Source: Echiichthys vipera
Lineage: Eukaryota > Chordata > Actinopteri > Perciformes > Trachinidae
Direction: 5' to 3'
Length of the DNA: 64,000 nt
Assembly: GCA_963691815.1 (NCBI GenBank)
Contig: OY829646.1
Location: 5,505,152 to 5,569,151 of the forward strand
Shown here: piece by piece, positions 11,883 through 24,657 of the stretch
How positions within the stretch are numbered: the stretch's first letter is position 1
How the letters are laid out: every line of letters starts with the position of its first letter
Position numbers and translations under genes: made by a program
Notes under the pieces: model-generated
Seen by the model: only the letters and a program-made list of their open reading frames with translations
What the model was told of the DNA's origin: nothing
The model's database searches: none

Positions 11883-13740
11883 AAATACCAGGGACAATCA
11901 TGACGTTTATTTCTGGTTAAACAGACAGAGACCTACAGTATATCATACGTTCTAAACGGCAGCATGTTAATATTGTCATTGACAGCATGTGTGCTGGCGT
12001 TAGCATGTAGCTCAAACCATCGTCGTGCTAAAGTACAGATTCACAGAGATTTTAGCGTGGCTGCTGAAGCCTCATACCAGGTGAAGCAAAATTTCAGGTT
12101 ACATTACATGGTATAAAGACTGTGTCCCTAAGGTACGGTGGCCCCGAAGTGCAAATTATAACAGCAAATACAAAAACATGATAGCAAATCAGAAAACACA
12201 ACAACAAATAGAAAAACATAATATCAAATAACAAAACACGACAATATTAACTTCTACCGGAAAAGACAGGGCCTATCTATCAGAGGACCCTCCTGATTGG
12301 ACAGACGGACTGTCTCACTAGCTGGCTAGACAACATCCACTCATTTTTGTTGCCCTTATTTTGGGAAAAAAATGTTTAAGAACTGGCCAATCACGTCAAA
12401 TGTATGCCCTGCATTGAAATAATTCATAAAAATAGCAAACATATATTCGGAAGTACTCATGTTTTCAAAAGAGATACTTTTCTCCTATCCTTCCTTTCAT
12501 TTAAAGACAGTTTGCTGAAGAAGCTGTGGTGGGCCTGACAACTTGAGACGATCTTGTGATGTGATCACAAGGGCCAGGGGCCTAAATGGGGGTGCCTTTG
12601 CTCAGACCATACCTACCTTTGACCTCAACCCTGTGATCTCCACTACACACTTGTAAAGCTCTCCTCAGCAGTCTAATTAGTGTTTGGCTCTCATTTTGAA
12701 TTATCATTTTTTGTTGTACCATGTACTTGCTTTTGGACTATCACATTCGGAAAAACAGACTAAGATAGACAAGCCCATTGGGAACATTCTGGAACTCTCC
12801 TCTTTAAGGCTGCGTTCACACTGCAGGTCTTAATGCTCAACTCCGATTTATTGCTCAAATCAGATTTTTTGTTTGTCTGTTTGTCACATTACGTCTTTAA
12901 ATGTGGCCTGTCTACAGTCTTCTATGTGAACAGCTCACGCTCCTGAAGTGACCCACATGCTCAGTTGATCATGGATGACATCATACCACAACGGTGTTTA
13001 CAGAAGCAAACATGGCAACGGCGACCTGTATTGTAGGACTTTATGACTTAATGCTACAAACAGTGTTAAAACAGGTCTAAACTTCCCTCTCCCTCCACTG
13101 GGCGCCTGCTTCACTGCTGTCCTCCATGTTTGTTTGGATTCTGTTCCTGACTCCTGTCTGTGGCACACCTTTTTTTTCAGTCAACTTTTATTTACAAAAC
13201 AGTGCAGTGCGGGTCAGAATGATGTCATTTAATGTGACCCGGCTGTTCAGATTGCAGTCGCATTCACAAAAATAATCTGATCCGTATCCAATTCAGTAGC
13301 ACATTTAAAAGTGACCTAATTCTGATAGAATGTGATCTAAAGTATGATCACACACATTGATTGGTGATGTCTGAATTGGCAGCATAGAGAAAATCTCTGG
13401 TTAAAGCTGAACCATGTAGAGTGTCATTTTTTGGTAAGGACTCGAATGACTGCCCCTGAAAATACGGTAGGCTAAGTTTCAGATTCAGTTTGGAAGGCTA
13501 ACCGATCAAAAATGCTTTGGTCATACTGTACACTACTTAGTTTATTGCATTTTTATATGCATATGGATCTTATTTTTTCTCTCAAGGTCAAAAGATAATA
13601 TTTGTTTGTTTATGTCTAGTGTTTATAGTCATTGATCCTTTTTCCTTCCAGCTAAGTTTATTGATGAAAATGTGGATGAAATTTTAGTCAAAAGATCACA
13701 TCCAGTTAGGCTGCATTGTTGCTCTGAAGGTATTTGATTC
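11883..13740. other. Intergenic, repeat-like, no gene
   Basis: The segment 12120-12330 has A-rich repeats of the type AACAYAA. From about 12806 to 13430 a repeat begins AAGGCTGCGTTCACACTGCAGG and ends in GATTGCAGTCGCATTCACA, a layout resembling a non-autonomous DNA element. No open frame with recognisable similarity is present. Confidence 0.45.
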
Positions 13741-13743
13741 TAT

Positions 13744-14096
13744 AGAAGAAGAAGAAGAAGAAGAAGAATTACTTTATTTATCCCGCACGGGGAAATTGAA
13801 TTTTTTCACTCTTATTATACATGTTACACACACAGACCCGAAAATACACACATGCACAAACAGGGCCTATATACATACAATTAAGGAGAAGTGTTAGAGC
13901 GAGGGGGCTGACAGTGACCAGCGTCCCGAGCAGTTGGGGGTTCGGTGCCCTGCTCAACAGCACCTCGACAGTGCCCAGGAGATGAACTGGCACCTCTCCA
14001 GCCACCAGTTCACACTCCATACATGGTCCACACAGGGAATTGAACCAGCGACCCTACGGTTCCCAGCCAAGTCACCTATGGACTGAGCTACTGCCG
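13744..14096 (-). mobile_element. tRNA-derived SINE (family 1), copy 2
   Basis: Same family as 1406-1714: minus-strand A-box GTAGCTCAGT, B-box GGTTCAATTCC (slightly decayed), body GAGGTGCTGTTGAGCAGGGC and tail GCGGGATAAATAAAG. The tail has grown into a (TTC)n run, read as (GAA)n at 13744-13768 on the plus strand. Confidence 0.75.
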
Positions 14097-14099
14097 GTG

Positions 14100-15640
14100 C
14101 ATCAGGTGCATCTTTTTTTCATGCAAACTAGTGTTTATGCATAACGTCACAGTATTTCATTAAAAGTTGGTCATGGGTAGGGGATACTGGGCTTGGTTGC
14201 CACATTTACTCATACTCATACAATAGTCATTTCTACATCAGAGGAAAGCTTACGGTCTGGGGTTGAAATGGGTACACTGTTTTTTTCAGCTAGAGACACC
14301 ACATAAGTTTTAAAATGATATGTTTGTATACGTTTGAAATAATGAATGTGAAACATGATTATCTGTTTGAATTAACAGTTTACAGTGTTAAAAAAAATCT
14401 AGCTTTCATTAAAGCCACAGTTTCATAACAATTCATTAGGAATAAAACATTTGACATGGTCAGGTTTTCTGCTAGCTACCACGACTTTAGCTAGCAACTG
14501 AAAAGTAGGCGGAAATTAAAGCTACAACCTTCCTCTTAAAGACTGAATATATAGAAGGGGTACAGAATGAAAGTATTGCTTTTCCATAAAAAAAAAAATT
14601 TAGTCTGAATATTTAAAACATTTTTTGACGGGTTTGACAATGACTTTGTGTCCTGTTGTGTTTCCATGGTAGCAGCCAATAGCGTTGGGCGTTGCTTGTT
14701 GCCAGGGTTGTCTGTTGTTGGGTGCAGCTACTGTAGGCTGGCACTGGGTGAAATGGAGTTTGCCAATCCTGCAGCTGCTTCGGAGCCTCAGTGAGGGGGC
14801 GTTATTTGTCCCAGCAGCTGAGTGAGCGGAGACGGGCAAAAACCAGAGTCACTATAGGCCGAGCTTTCACTCCATGGACTGAGAGAAAGGAGAGAAACGC
14901 CATTCAAACGCACGCCAAAATGGCTACGCTTCTCCTTGATTGCTAACATCACTTTCATCATCTTTACTTAGCTGGAACGGTAACAGCTAACACTAACAGC
15001 TAACACTGACGCTAACTATCAGTCAAATTCCTCTAATCCTTGTTTTTATGGTGTGATTTGTTGGAGGGGACGAGTTCAAACAAGGCTCAAACAGACTCTG
15101 GTCTCCTGTAGGCAACTTGGCCGGGTCTGACCAACCTGGCAACTCGACTGCTGGAGTTATTTTTTGTTGTTGCGACTACTACACTAGATGGCGGTGTTCT
15201 GCTCATTCTCCATGTTCAACCTTTCAGTCTTTGTCGTCTTTCAGGTCTCTGCTGATCGTGGTGGTGCCTGCTGCTGTGGTCCTGTGTGACGCTTCCTGCT
15301 GCTATTATCACTAATATTCATATATTATCGTTAGTTTTATAAATTATAATATTCATAGTTTTATTCATAGTCATATTTCTTACAGTATCAAAGCTGTTAT
15401 TACTACTACTCATATCGTCGATATATTTACCCTTTACCACCATTATTATTATTATTATTTTTATTATTCATATTTCTTATCACCTTAACTGCAGTTGTTT
15501 CTACTATGAAAACAATTTCCCCCTGGGAATATTAAAGTATTTCTGATTCTGATATTTATATCATCTGGAATAATAACTGCCGTAACATGTGAGTCATATT
15601 CACATTACTATAGATATTTTATAGTTATTATTACTTTTGT
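14100..15640. other. Intergenic, no gene recognised
   Basis: The segment 14600-15010 is richer in GC and holds a CCAAT box (AGCCAATAGCG near 14672) and repeated AACAGCTAACACT near 14986-15010. It could be a distal promoter or 5' exon, or simply an old repeat. I see no coding exon here. Confidence 0.35.
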
Positions 15641-15659
15641 GGTTGCCCGCATCTCTGGA

Positions 15660-16068
15660 ACTGTCTGTCTGTCAGCCTGTCTGTCTACCTGTCCTTGTCT
15701 CTCTCTGTCCATCCGTCTGTCTTTGTCTCTTTCTGTACATCCGTCTGTCTTTGTCTCTCTCTGTCCATCTGTCTGTCTTTCTGTTTGTCTTTGTCTCTCT
15801 CTGTCTCTCTCTGTCCATCCGTCTGTCTTTGTCTCTTTCTGTACATCCGTCTGTCTTTGTCTCTCTCTGTCCATCTGTCTGTCTTTCTGTTTGTCTTTGT
15901 CTCTCTCTGTCCATCCGTCTGTCTTTGTCTCTCTCTGTCCATCCGTCTGTCTTTGTCTCTTTCTGTCCATCCATCTGTCTTTGTCTCTCTCTGTCCATCC
16001 GTCTGTCTTTGTGTCTGTTTTTGTCTCTCTCTGTCCATCTGTCTGTCTTTTCTCTCTTTCTCTCTCTT
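15660..16068 (+). repeat. 28-bp minisatellite (GTCT-rich)
   Basis: About a dozen tandem units of a 28-bp motif, typified by TTTGTCTCTCTC followed by TGTCCATCCGTCTGTC, with variants (GTACATCC, TCTTTCTG). The repeat lacks stop codons in most frames, so long open frames appear on both strands; these are artefacts. It lies immediately before a LINE 3' end (16069-16390). Another copy of that LINE end (63128-63430) carries only one or two units. Confidence 0.9.
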
Positions 16069-16390
16069 TTTTCTTCCTCCCCAACCGGTGCAGACAGATG
16101 TCCGTCCTCCACAGAGCTGGGTCTGTCCCATGTTCCTGCTGTTAAAGGGAAGGTTTTCAACGCCAGTGTGTGCACAAGATTGCTGGATTAATACTGTATG
16201 TAATAACTATAAAATTATTATTATTATTAATAATAAAGATAGTGTGACTTGTTTCTGCTCATGGGGGAATTGTTGGGTCTCTGTAAATCATAAATAAGTC
16301 ACAGAGTGTGGTCCTTACCAACTCTACATTTAAAGTGTCTTGAGATAAGTTTAGTTATGATTTGGCACTGTAAATAAAATAGAATTGATT
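16069..16390 (+). mobile_element. LINE 3' end (family L1a), copy 1
   Basis: It contains ACCGGTGCAGACAGATG, CCTCCACAGAGCTGGGTCTG and TTGTTGGGTCTCTGTAAATC, ending TTTGGCACTGTAAATAAAAT and AGAATTGATT. Other copies lie at 62510-62735 (+) and 63128-63430 (-). This is the 3' untranslated tail of a common teleost non-LTR retrotransposon. The clade cannot be assigned without the RT domain. Confidence 0.7.
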
Positions 16391-16766
16391 ATGAAATGTC
16401 CAATGGCCGACAAACTTTTATTACAAACACAACACCAACATGCAAAATGACTCTGACCCATAAAAATGAAGCTCAGCGTTTACTGGCCACATAGAAATGA
16501 CCATGACATCACACCAAATGTGGAAACAACAATGAAACAGCTCCCTCTGGTTTGGCTGTAATAAGCCCTGTGACAACAAAGGCCTTCTGCTTACACTGTC
16601 ATTTTGAGTCTAACTGCCATTTAACAGATTTTTTGTTTATCCTTTTTTTTTATTTTGTGGGCATATGCTTCCAAGTATTTTTACCTTCTTATTCCTCTCC
16701 TTATCCTACCGCAACAGCCGAATTCCCCCTCTGGGCATAAATGAAGACTCATCCTATGTTCTAAAG

Positions 16767-17237
16767 CAGGGCTGTCAAACTCAGGCCCGTGGGCCAAATC
16801 TGGCCCGTGGTGTAATTATATTTGGCCCTCAAGATCATATCAAGGTTCTGTGAGAGCTGGCCCGTGTGTTTAAAGCACATACACGTCTACTTTTCTGTTA
16901 ACAAACATGAGCATCCATGCTACCAGTCTCTGCAGACACACTGAATCCACCCCTCCCCAAAAACGCCCAAAAGAAAGATGGAAAACAGGAGCTTTCAGCA
17001 GCGGTGGGAGGCAGATGATCTGTGTCTGAAGGTAAAGAGCTGTTTGTCTCGTTTGCAGAGCCACCTTGGCTGTAACCAAAGAATCAAACAGAAGAAACAC
17101 CACAACAAGAACAAGGACCTGCACTGAAAAGGTTCAACGTTACACATCTGGAGAGAAGGAAAACATTTGCAGTCTTTTTTTTGTCGATATTGAGTTTTTA
17201 AATTTGGCCCACTTTTAATTGGAGTCTGACACCCCTG
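16767..17237. mobile_element. hAT-type non-autonomous element
   Basis: The ends are CAGGGCTGTCAAACTCA and TGACACCCCTG, the classical hAT inverted termini. They are flanked by 8-bp near-duplicates TTCTAAAG and CTCTAAAT. The length is 471 bp, with GGCCC-rich subterminal repeats and no transposase. Confidence 0.8.
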
Positions 17238-18443
17238 CTCTAAATGAATGAAGTTGGAAAATTGTCCATGATGGGGATCCTTTCTATGGACTGTACCACG
17301 TTACTCTGTAACCCAGGGAGCTGTCACGTGCAGCTTCACTAGCGTCTCAAAAAACACTAAATGCCAAACATGAATCATAGTTCAAAGTTTGTCTCCTTAA
17401 AATCCCCATTCTACACACTACCATTAGAACCCGTCCTGAAGCAAACGGCCCATGTAATGTCGGCTGTTGGCAGCCCCCGACCCTCCGCCCCCTCACCCCT
17501 TTGCAGTGGTAACGGTTCAGCAGCAGACTGCCATTTTACAGTGACTGCTCGCTGAATCTCCAAAGTGACAGAGCACAAGTTCTTCATATATGTAGCAGTC
17601 CGCTTGTTTCCTAAAGGACAGCGTGCTTAACGCTGTATTGTAAGCAAACAGCCACAACGTCATTTCGCTTTAAGCACAAGCCAAATTAACAGTGGCGTAA
17701 AAACACGGGTAAGTTGGTCATTTGAAGTTATCAAAAGCTATTCTAGCTAGCTAACGTTGCCATAACATAGCCACGGTGCTGTTGCTTTTCTAAGCGCTTG
17801 TTAGCTTGGTCGTCTAGCTAGCACCGTTGGTTGTCATGGCTTCATGTATGCTTGTATGGTGTGGACGGCAGTTTGGTAACACAGTGACATGTTGACATGA
17901 ATGCGTTGCTGAAATGACGTCATGATAGAGTTGCTGTCGTCTGCACAAGTCAACTATGATGTAACTTGTGTGTCGGCCGATGTGCACCCGCGACGGTACA
18001 GGGCTTCGCTTCGCTAGTGAAAGGTTAGTGCCGTAGTTCACGCTGTTTAGATCCGAAAAGAGACTGTGTCCCCGCATGCGGAAGTCGCCACTGTCCCTCC
18101 TCCCACACGCAGGAACTGTCAGCTCCATAGAGAGGTTCAGCACTCAAGAATAAGCCCTGCTACAATGGTAAAAAGGCTGCTGGCTAAAGGCATTACTGCC
18201 AAAGAGGGGAATTGGTGTATATCTAATGTTTACCAGCACACACTTATCTAAATGAAACATGGAAGTACAGATAGGTATTTCAACAAATCTATTTGATTAT
18301 GATGAGCTGGACAAACCCCACTTTGAAATAGGACCATATGGCAATATGTGCACAATAACACAGCGCTGGACGTCTGCTTTAAAGGGCTTTAGTGTGACCA
18401 TGTGCATATACACCAATGTCGATTTTATTTATAGTGTCATTAG
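17238..18443. other. Intergenic; possible distant 5' exon region
   Basis: No coding exon is recognised. The segment 17580-17716 has a CRE-like AACGTCATTTCG and ends in CACGGGTAAGT, a strong splice-donor match, followed by GCTAGCTAACGTT, a motif often seen near fish gene starts. It could be an untranslated celf1 exon, but nothing confirms that. Confidence 0.3.
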
Positions 18444-18868
18444 CCTGTGAATGTTCTCATTTGTCCAGGTCATCGTTATCTCCAACGCAATTTCAGTCGA
18501 AAGCAACTGGACTTGGTTATTTGTTTGGGAAAATGTTTCACCTCTCACCCAAGAGGCTTCATCAGTTCATGTACGCATCTGACAAGGCTGGGACTGGACC
18601 AGGTCCAGGACCAGGACCAGGATCAGGATCAGGCTGGGACCTGTTCAACTAACTGGTAGTTAGATAGTTAGTTAGAACAAAGGGTTCCAGTGACATCATC
18701 GGCCTTGTGAGAGGTTAAATACCTGGATCTTCACACCAGTTAGTTGGTCCAGTCCCAGCCTGGTCAGATGTGTACATAAACTGATGAAGCCTCTTGGATG
18801 AGAGGTGAAACGTCTTCCTTGACAAATAACCAAGTCCAGTTGCTTTTGACTGAAATAGCTTTGGGGAT
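18444..18868. mobile_element. Palindromic repeat family D, copy 2
   Basis: Outer arms TTTCAGTCGAAAGCAACTGG and AGTTGCTTTTGACTGAAA face each other. Inside are the CACCTCTCACCCAAGAGGCT segment and hexamer runs of the type GGACCA (18597-18632). Confidence 0.65.
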
Positions 18869-20000
18869 TTATAGTGTCATTTCATAACAGAAGTTATCTC
18901 AGGATACTTTATGTGTAGAGCAGATCTCTAGACTCAATATGATTTACAACGATTCAACAATTCCCCCAAGGGCAGTTGCATTTGGTTTACTTCACATTTC
19001 CATATTTTTCAGTTTCTGTTGTCAGACAACTGAATGGGTCATAAAATCGTTATTTATTCACGGCCGATAACTACTAGCTGTCGATCAGCTGTCATTCCCA
19101 AATGGCTCTGTTGTGATGCTCTCGCTAAAAATATGGCTATTTTATCATTTAGACACCATCTGTCAAAATGAAATTCAATCCAGGTTAATAACAACTCTGC
19201 TGTGTATTTGGCCATATTGACATTTAAAATAAATGACCCCAGAGAGAGTTTAAGGGGACCAACGCTGTCTCAGGCCATTATCGTTTTATGTGTTTACCCA
19301 GTACACACTTAAACACCAAACCCAAAACTGGCTGAAACAGAGAAAGTTGCTTTTTCCCAATTTAAGCAGCTGAATATGGACATATTGTAATGGTGGACGC
19401 TTACTGTTGAGTGCTTCCTGTTGGTCAGGATCCTTTAGGCTCTGCCCAGACCTGGCAAACATGCGTCTTGGGTGATCCCTGGCTCTAGAATGTGTCTCCA
19501 CATGAGGGCTGGACGATATGGCCAAAATCTTCTATCCCGATATAGATCTGGATAACGATAATCTACATCACAATGTAGCATGTTCTCTGGTAATTTAATA
19601 CATTAATAGTCTGTATGAAATAACCACAAGGCAAAGCCTATTTTTGTATACTAATAATACATAAATATTAGTATTCATTGGCTGCTGTTCATTATACAAA
19701 CTTCCCAGATCTTTTTCCAGTCTTCTGGTGGGTGGGTCTGAGTCCCAAGTGCGTGGACTCAGACGCACCAGCCCAGCGACAGACCCGTGGCTGGCTTCCA
19801 CAGAGGACGCCTGTTGAGTGAGCGGCCCTTCAGTGTGGCTCAGGGCACATTCTCATACAAACTGCTAAAAGAATGTTTCCATATGCAGCCAGGACCACCT
19901 CTGAATGTCGTCTGAGGGCGCACTCACACTGTCTGTCCGTACTGTGCCCCGTGCTTTAGGGTACTTGTCCCCCCCTCCAGGCCCGTTTGTACTAACACTG

Positions 20001-20002
<2 letters not shown>
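18869..20002. other. Intergenic, no gene
   Basis: AT-rich sequence with old repeats. The segment 19910-20000 (CACTCACACTG, CTTTAGGGTACTTGTCCCCC, CCCGTTTGTACT) matches part of the Harbinger-like element at 50344-50934 and is probably a remnant of that family. Confidence 0.4.

Positions 20003-20082
<80 letters not shown>
20003..20082. repeat. (TA)40 microsatellite
   Basis: An uninterrupted TA dinucleotide array of about 80 bp directly after a remnant of the Harbinger-like repeat. Confidence 0.95.
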
Positions 20083-20086
<4 letters not shown>

Positions 20087-20478
20087 TAATATTTCTTGCT
20101 TTATTGATTTTTAAATATTGCTGTTAAAAACCACCCGGTGCAAAACCGCCAGCCCGTGTGTTGCTGCATTTACTCAGACAATGGTGAAGCAACTGTTAAG
20201 TTGTTTGACAATTGAAATTGATTAAATTGACAAAGAACCAGATGAACGTGATCAAAAAACAAAAAGGAAATGGGTTCTTTTATGTCCAACTTATGTTATG
20301 TACAGTGAATATAGAAGTAATACTAACATTAAATTATTGCTGCGCTAATAAATGTCAGAGATAAACACCAAATCTTATGAATGTGCACAAACTATTCCAA
20401 TCTTTATGGAACCAAGATATGCTTTTGAAGAGAAAAGGTGTGTGTGCTGTCAGATAATGTCACATCGGGGCGGTCTGT

Positions 20479-20988
20479 TAGCCTCGTGAGACCATCCAGA
20501 TCTCGCAAGCTCCATTGTATTTTACTCGCAGATCATCCTGGTAACAAGCAATCTAGAATACTCCCAATCAGCGTTGGTTTTGAGGCTGATTTAAGTGATG
20601 CAAGGAGAAGCAACTGTTTAGTGTAAACAACATGGAGGCTTCCGCGGATGAGATGAACAGCTATGGAGCTAGCCGCTCACTAACTCTTTTTTTCTCTGGA
20701 TCCTTCTGTTGAATATGGACCGGGCTCCTGAAATTGGGCCTTTAATCTGTAAAAAAATAATAATATCCTTTACCCACATGTTGTTTACTTTCTGAGCTTT
20801 GCCTCCACACTGTTAGTACGTCATACGCTTCGTTGATCTGATTGGTTAATTTGGCCCGTATGTTGGTGATAGACAGATGGTTTATCCAATCAGCAACCAG
20901 TATTTTCACCCCTTCGCAAACGATCTCCAAACCAGAGTTGGATATGCTGAGCAAATGAGAATCTACACATCTGGCGGAGTCAGGTTAG
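20479..20988 (+). mobile_element. Foldback element family A, copy 3
   Basis: Same orientation as copy 1 and close to the uninterrupted family structure. Its short ORF (ATG at 20632) is frameshifted by one extra T in a T-run after CACTAACTC. Its right end, CTGGCGGAGTCAGGTTA, abuts a SINE. Confidence 0.65.
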
Positions 20989-20989
20989 G

Positions 20990-21256
20990 AGGCTTTGGCT
21001 GAGAGGTAGAACGAGCATCTTCCATTAGAAAGATCAGTGGTTCCCTCTGGCCCCTCATATAGTCCGCATGTCGAAGTGTCCTTGGGCAGTGGGAGCAACT
21101 GATTGTGTGATTGTGGTTTGAATGATAAGATTAGTTAGATTAGATGTATGAATGTATGTGTGAATGGGTGAATGTGACATGTAGTGTAAAAGCTGCCACT
21201 ACCTTGAGCAGTCAGAAGACTAGAAAGGCTACATAAGTACAGTTCCATTTACCACA
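20990..21256 (+). mobile_element. tRNA-derived SINE (family 2), copy 1
   Basis: Head GGCTGAGAGGTAGAACGAGC (A-box region), decayed B-box GTGGTTCCCTC, body AAGTGTCCTTGGGCAG and GTGAATGGGTGAATGTGACA, tail ACATAAGTACAGTTCCATTTACCA. Other copies are at 48717-48927 (+) and 54485-54580 (-). Confidence 0.7.
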
Positions 21257-21484
21257 TACATACTGTGGCTCACTCACAGTGCTACCCATGCTTGCTCACT
21301 GGCAACTTTGGTAAACTAATTTAATTGTAAAAATCGTGAAGAATCGGGACCACTTGTGTACACTGTACGAACACTTAACACACACTTTCCCAAACGACAG
21401 CAGGTTGTAATAGGCTATAAGAGTGAAAAGCAGCTCTTATGCTATGAAATTGAAAATACAATATAATTAGTGTATATTTAAAAT

Positions 21485-22014
21485 CGTTCTAAGATTTGAC
21501 ATATGTTGTTTCTAGCGGCCTCTTTGGTGGTAAGATGTTACTGCAAGTTAACCTGTTCTTTCAGAGTCTCCATCTTGTCTCGTTCACGGTCACTATGTGT
21601 GTTGACTATTTTTTTGTTTTTGTTTTTGCTCTTTTGTAAACACATTCAATTATTGAAACACATTTACCTCTCTACTTCCAGTCCGTCCCCTATATGTTAC
21701 CCTCTTCAATCCACACACACACCTGTTCCTATTACACTTCTGCCCTTACTACAAGCCTGACTCAGAAGTTGGAAGTTCCCGATTTCCGATTACAAGTGAA
21801 CGCAGCAAAACTTTAGTGACGATTTGGACCGACAGACCAACTGCTGTCAGCAGCGTCACTAACATGGAGGATATTGTAATACTCAGCATAAAGGCAACAA
21901 GTGCCTTCATTAGTGGGTCACATGATCAATCGCCATTGTTTTAACTCCCTCTGTGATGGATAGGAACTTAAAAGGCAATAAATAGATGGAAATCTTACGG
22001 AGTACAGCTTTAAA
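21485..22014 (+). mobile_element. Non-autonomous DNA element family C, copy 1
   Basis: The ends AAGATTTGACATATG and AATCTTACGGAGTACAGCTTTAA resemble inverted repeats with TTAA at the outside. Copies lie at 32482-33035 (+) and about 28615-29300 (-). A short ORF (ATG at 21864 to 21944) shares its frame and the residues ATSAFISGSHDQSPLF with copy 2. Confidence 0.65.
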
Positions 22015-23614
22015 CATTCAAAGCAACAAAACATTTGCTCACTACATTGTGCAGAAGAAGCTTGGATAAGGAATTGGGCTCTGGTTTGCTATTTCCTTCT
22101 CCCAGTGATTGGCACATGTGGGTGATTACCTCCTATCTGTGTTCCACGTTAGCTTGGTTACTTATGCATGTCTTGAGTGTTACATGTGTAAATATTAGTT
22201 GTGTGTATTTATTTGTAATTGTTTTTGTGTGTCTGGTTTTGGTGTGTTGTGTGTCCTGTGTGTTGCTTGTAGTAGTGCAAGGCCCTGGATGGATAGCCTG
22301 GACCCTGAAACCCTGTATGTGTCTCCAGAGCAGACTGGACAGCCCACGCTCCCCCTCCCTACCTCGGAAGTCTCCACCTTGGCACTAGGGGGGTAAGAAG
22401 CTCCAAAAAGAGTTTGTGGGACAACAGGGGGTTAGTCAGTCAATCAGTCCAGACATAGAAAACTATAAACAAAACAATAGAATGCATACCTACAGTGCAA
22501 TGGGCATAACCACAACAGGAAGTAAAATGTATAATGTATATGTGATTTTAAAAAGGGATGTGCACAGGCATGAAAAAAGAACTTTATTTATCCCTGAGGG
22601 ATGATAAAATGCTGCGCAATCACATAGCTTCAAATTGGCTCATCAGCGGGTGTGGCTGGGTACTCGCTCCTTTTTGGTTTTTCATTAGAAAAACTTGTAG
22701 GTAGTAACTGGTACCTGATACTTTGTTAGTACTAGGTTCTCAGCGAGCTGAGCTGACACGGAAGTGGCGTGTGCTTGTGTTGCAATATTCAACTCATGTC
22801 TGTTCAGGAGACGAGAGAAAAACCTTTTTAAGTGTAAAGCCACTGCTGATGAAAACCCTGATTTAGTGGCCTTGTAATAACTAAATAAATAAAATAAATA
22901 ATAAAGCAATGAGGGACTTTTATTTTGAATATTTCATAGGAAATAAGATGTTTATCCTCTCCTGTACCGCTTCTCAGGCTCACCGGCTTCTGAACAGCAG
23001 ACGTTGCGACGATTACCTGTTGTAACATCCATTTTATTATATTGGGGTACGTTTTATGAAACTAGAACTAACGCTATTGTATACAGTGTGACCTCCTTGC
23101 TGACATTGCTACCTTTTTAGCAGATCAAAATGTGGGGATGTAACAATATACTCAACACATTTCAAAATGATGATTCAATATGATTCACCATACTGAGTTC
23201 ATGATATGATTTGTCTTTTTTAAAAATGAGATTGAAGTCAAACCCTGGGTGAAAAAGATCCCTTTATTAAAACCTACAAAAACCAATTCTATGGATTAAT
23301 CTATCAGCTATTTAATCTATTAATTGATTCATCGAAAAAAATGTTTTCCTCCAAATAATTGATTTTGCAACCAGTTATTTTTATTGTTTTCTTTGAAAAA
23401 AAAGATAACACAAGACATCAAATAGCCATCATAAGGCTATAAGAAAACTGATAGACAATATACGCTACACAATTTGGAGGATACAAAATCATATAGTTAA
23501 ACAGTAACCAATTAAATAATAAAACAATATTAAATCTATTATTTTTATTGAATAATTTAAAAAATGAAACAAATATATATATATATATATTTATTTATTT
23601 TATATATATATATA

Positions 23615-23647
<33 letters not shown>

Positions 23648-24657
23648 GGCGGCTGCTGACCTTTAAGGAGGGGAAGCTCATTTTTCCGGCCTCCATCATA
23701 AATGTGTTTGTTTATTTATATGTAAATTCTACCCTTTGTTCCTTTTCAAGAAAATGATCTGTGACTTTGTCGTACCAACTAGGAGTCTTTTCCAGGGACA
23801 TGACCAGTGTCCTCTCAGGGTGCACTCACACTGTCCTTCAAACAGTGACAAAACAGAGTCTCCAGACACAACGCTAGTCGTTTTAAACAAAGACAAAGTC
23901 TCTGGGGATCGGTAAAGTCTCCGGATCAGATCAGAACAACGGAATGAAAAACTTGGAAAATGCTCCGCTGGATGTTTATTTTTAAGAACTCAAAAACTCA
24001 AAAACTTAAAAACTTGCGGTGGAGACCGCGATATGACGACACCGCCCCACTGAGGAGGAACTATGAAGAACTCTGCTCATATGTTTTGCTAATTCTCAAC
24101 AATGTCAAAGCTTGAGCTAACAGTTTTCATGTCAACTCACCTGCATCACTAGATCTGTAATTTTTGACCATTTTGATGCGCTCTCCTCAAGTATCTGCTT
24201 CTTCTTTATTCTGGCCTTTTCATTCCCTCCTTTCTCCTTTCTCTTCTTGCCCTCCATCAGATGTAACTGAGCAAATCCGATTCTTTTTCCACTGTAAGAA
24301 AATCCGCTCCTTCAACCTTGCCCGCTTTCTCTCTGTCTGACAGCCGCTCATTCATCTCCATTCGTTCATTGGATAAACGCGGAGCGATCATTGGAGCGAT
24401 ACGCAGTTCCCATTTCCCATGAGACTTTGCTCCGACCATTCTACATTAATTTATGAACAAAAAAACAAGTTCAATCTTTGGCCATTTTATAGTTGTGGTC
24501 ATGAAAGTTATGTAACGTCTGAATCAAAATAATTAGACCAAGATAGGAGGCTAAACCAAAATCAGTAGGCTGGATTAATGAGAGTGAGTGTGACACTGTA
24601 GCAACCATGAGTGAGATGTAGAGACACAAGTGGTGGACTCTGTTTGTATGGTTTATG
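22015..24657. other. Intergenic, no gene
   Basis: It contains a truncated retroposon tail near 22575-22612 (ACTTTATTTATCCCTGAGGG), AT-rich stretches, and a TA/TTTA array at 23573-23647. A remnant with TGCACTCACACTGTCC near 23820 resembles the Harbinger-like family. No coding similarity is recognised. Confidence 0.45.

Noticed and set aside
15608..16297. Overlapping open frames of 148-200 residues on both strands
   Set aside because: They are created by the stop-free 28-bp minisatellite. All frames have the same low-complexity periodic composition and none has gene context.
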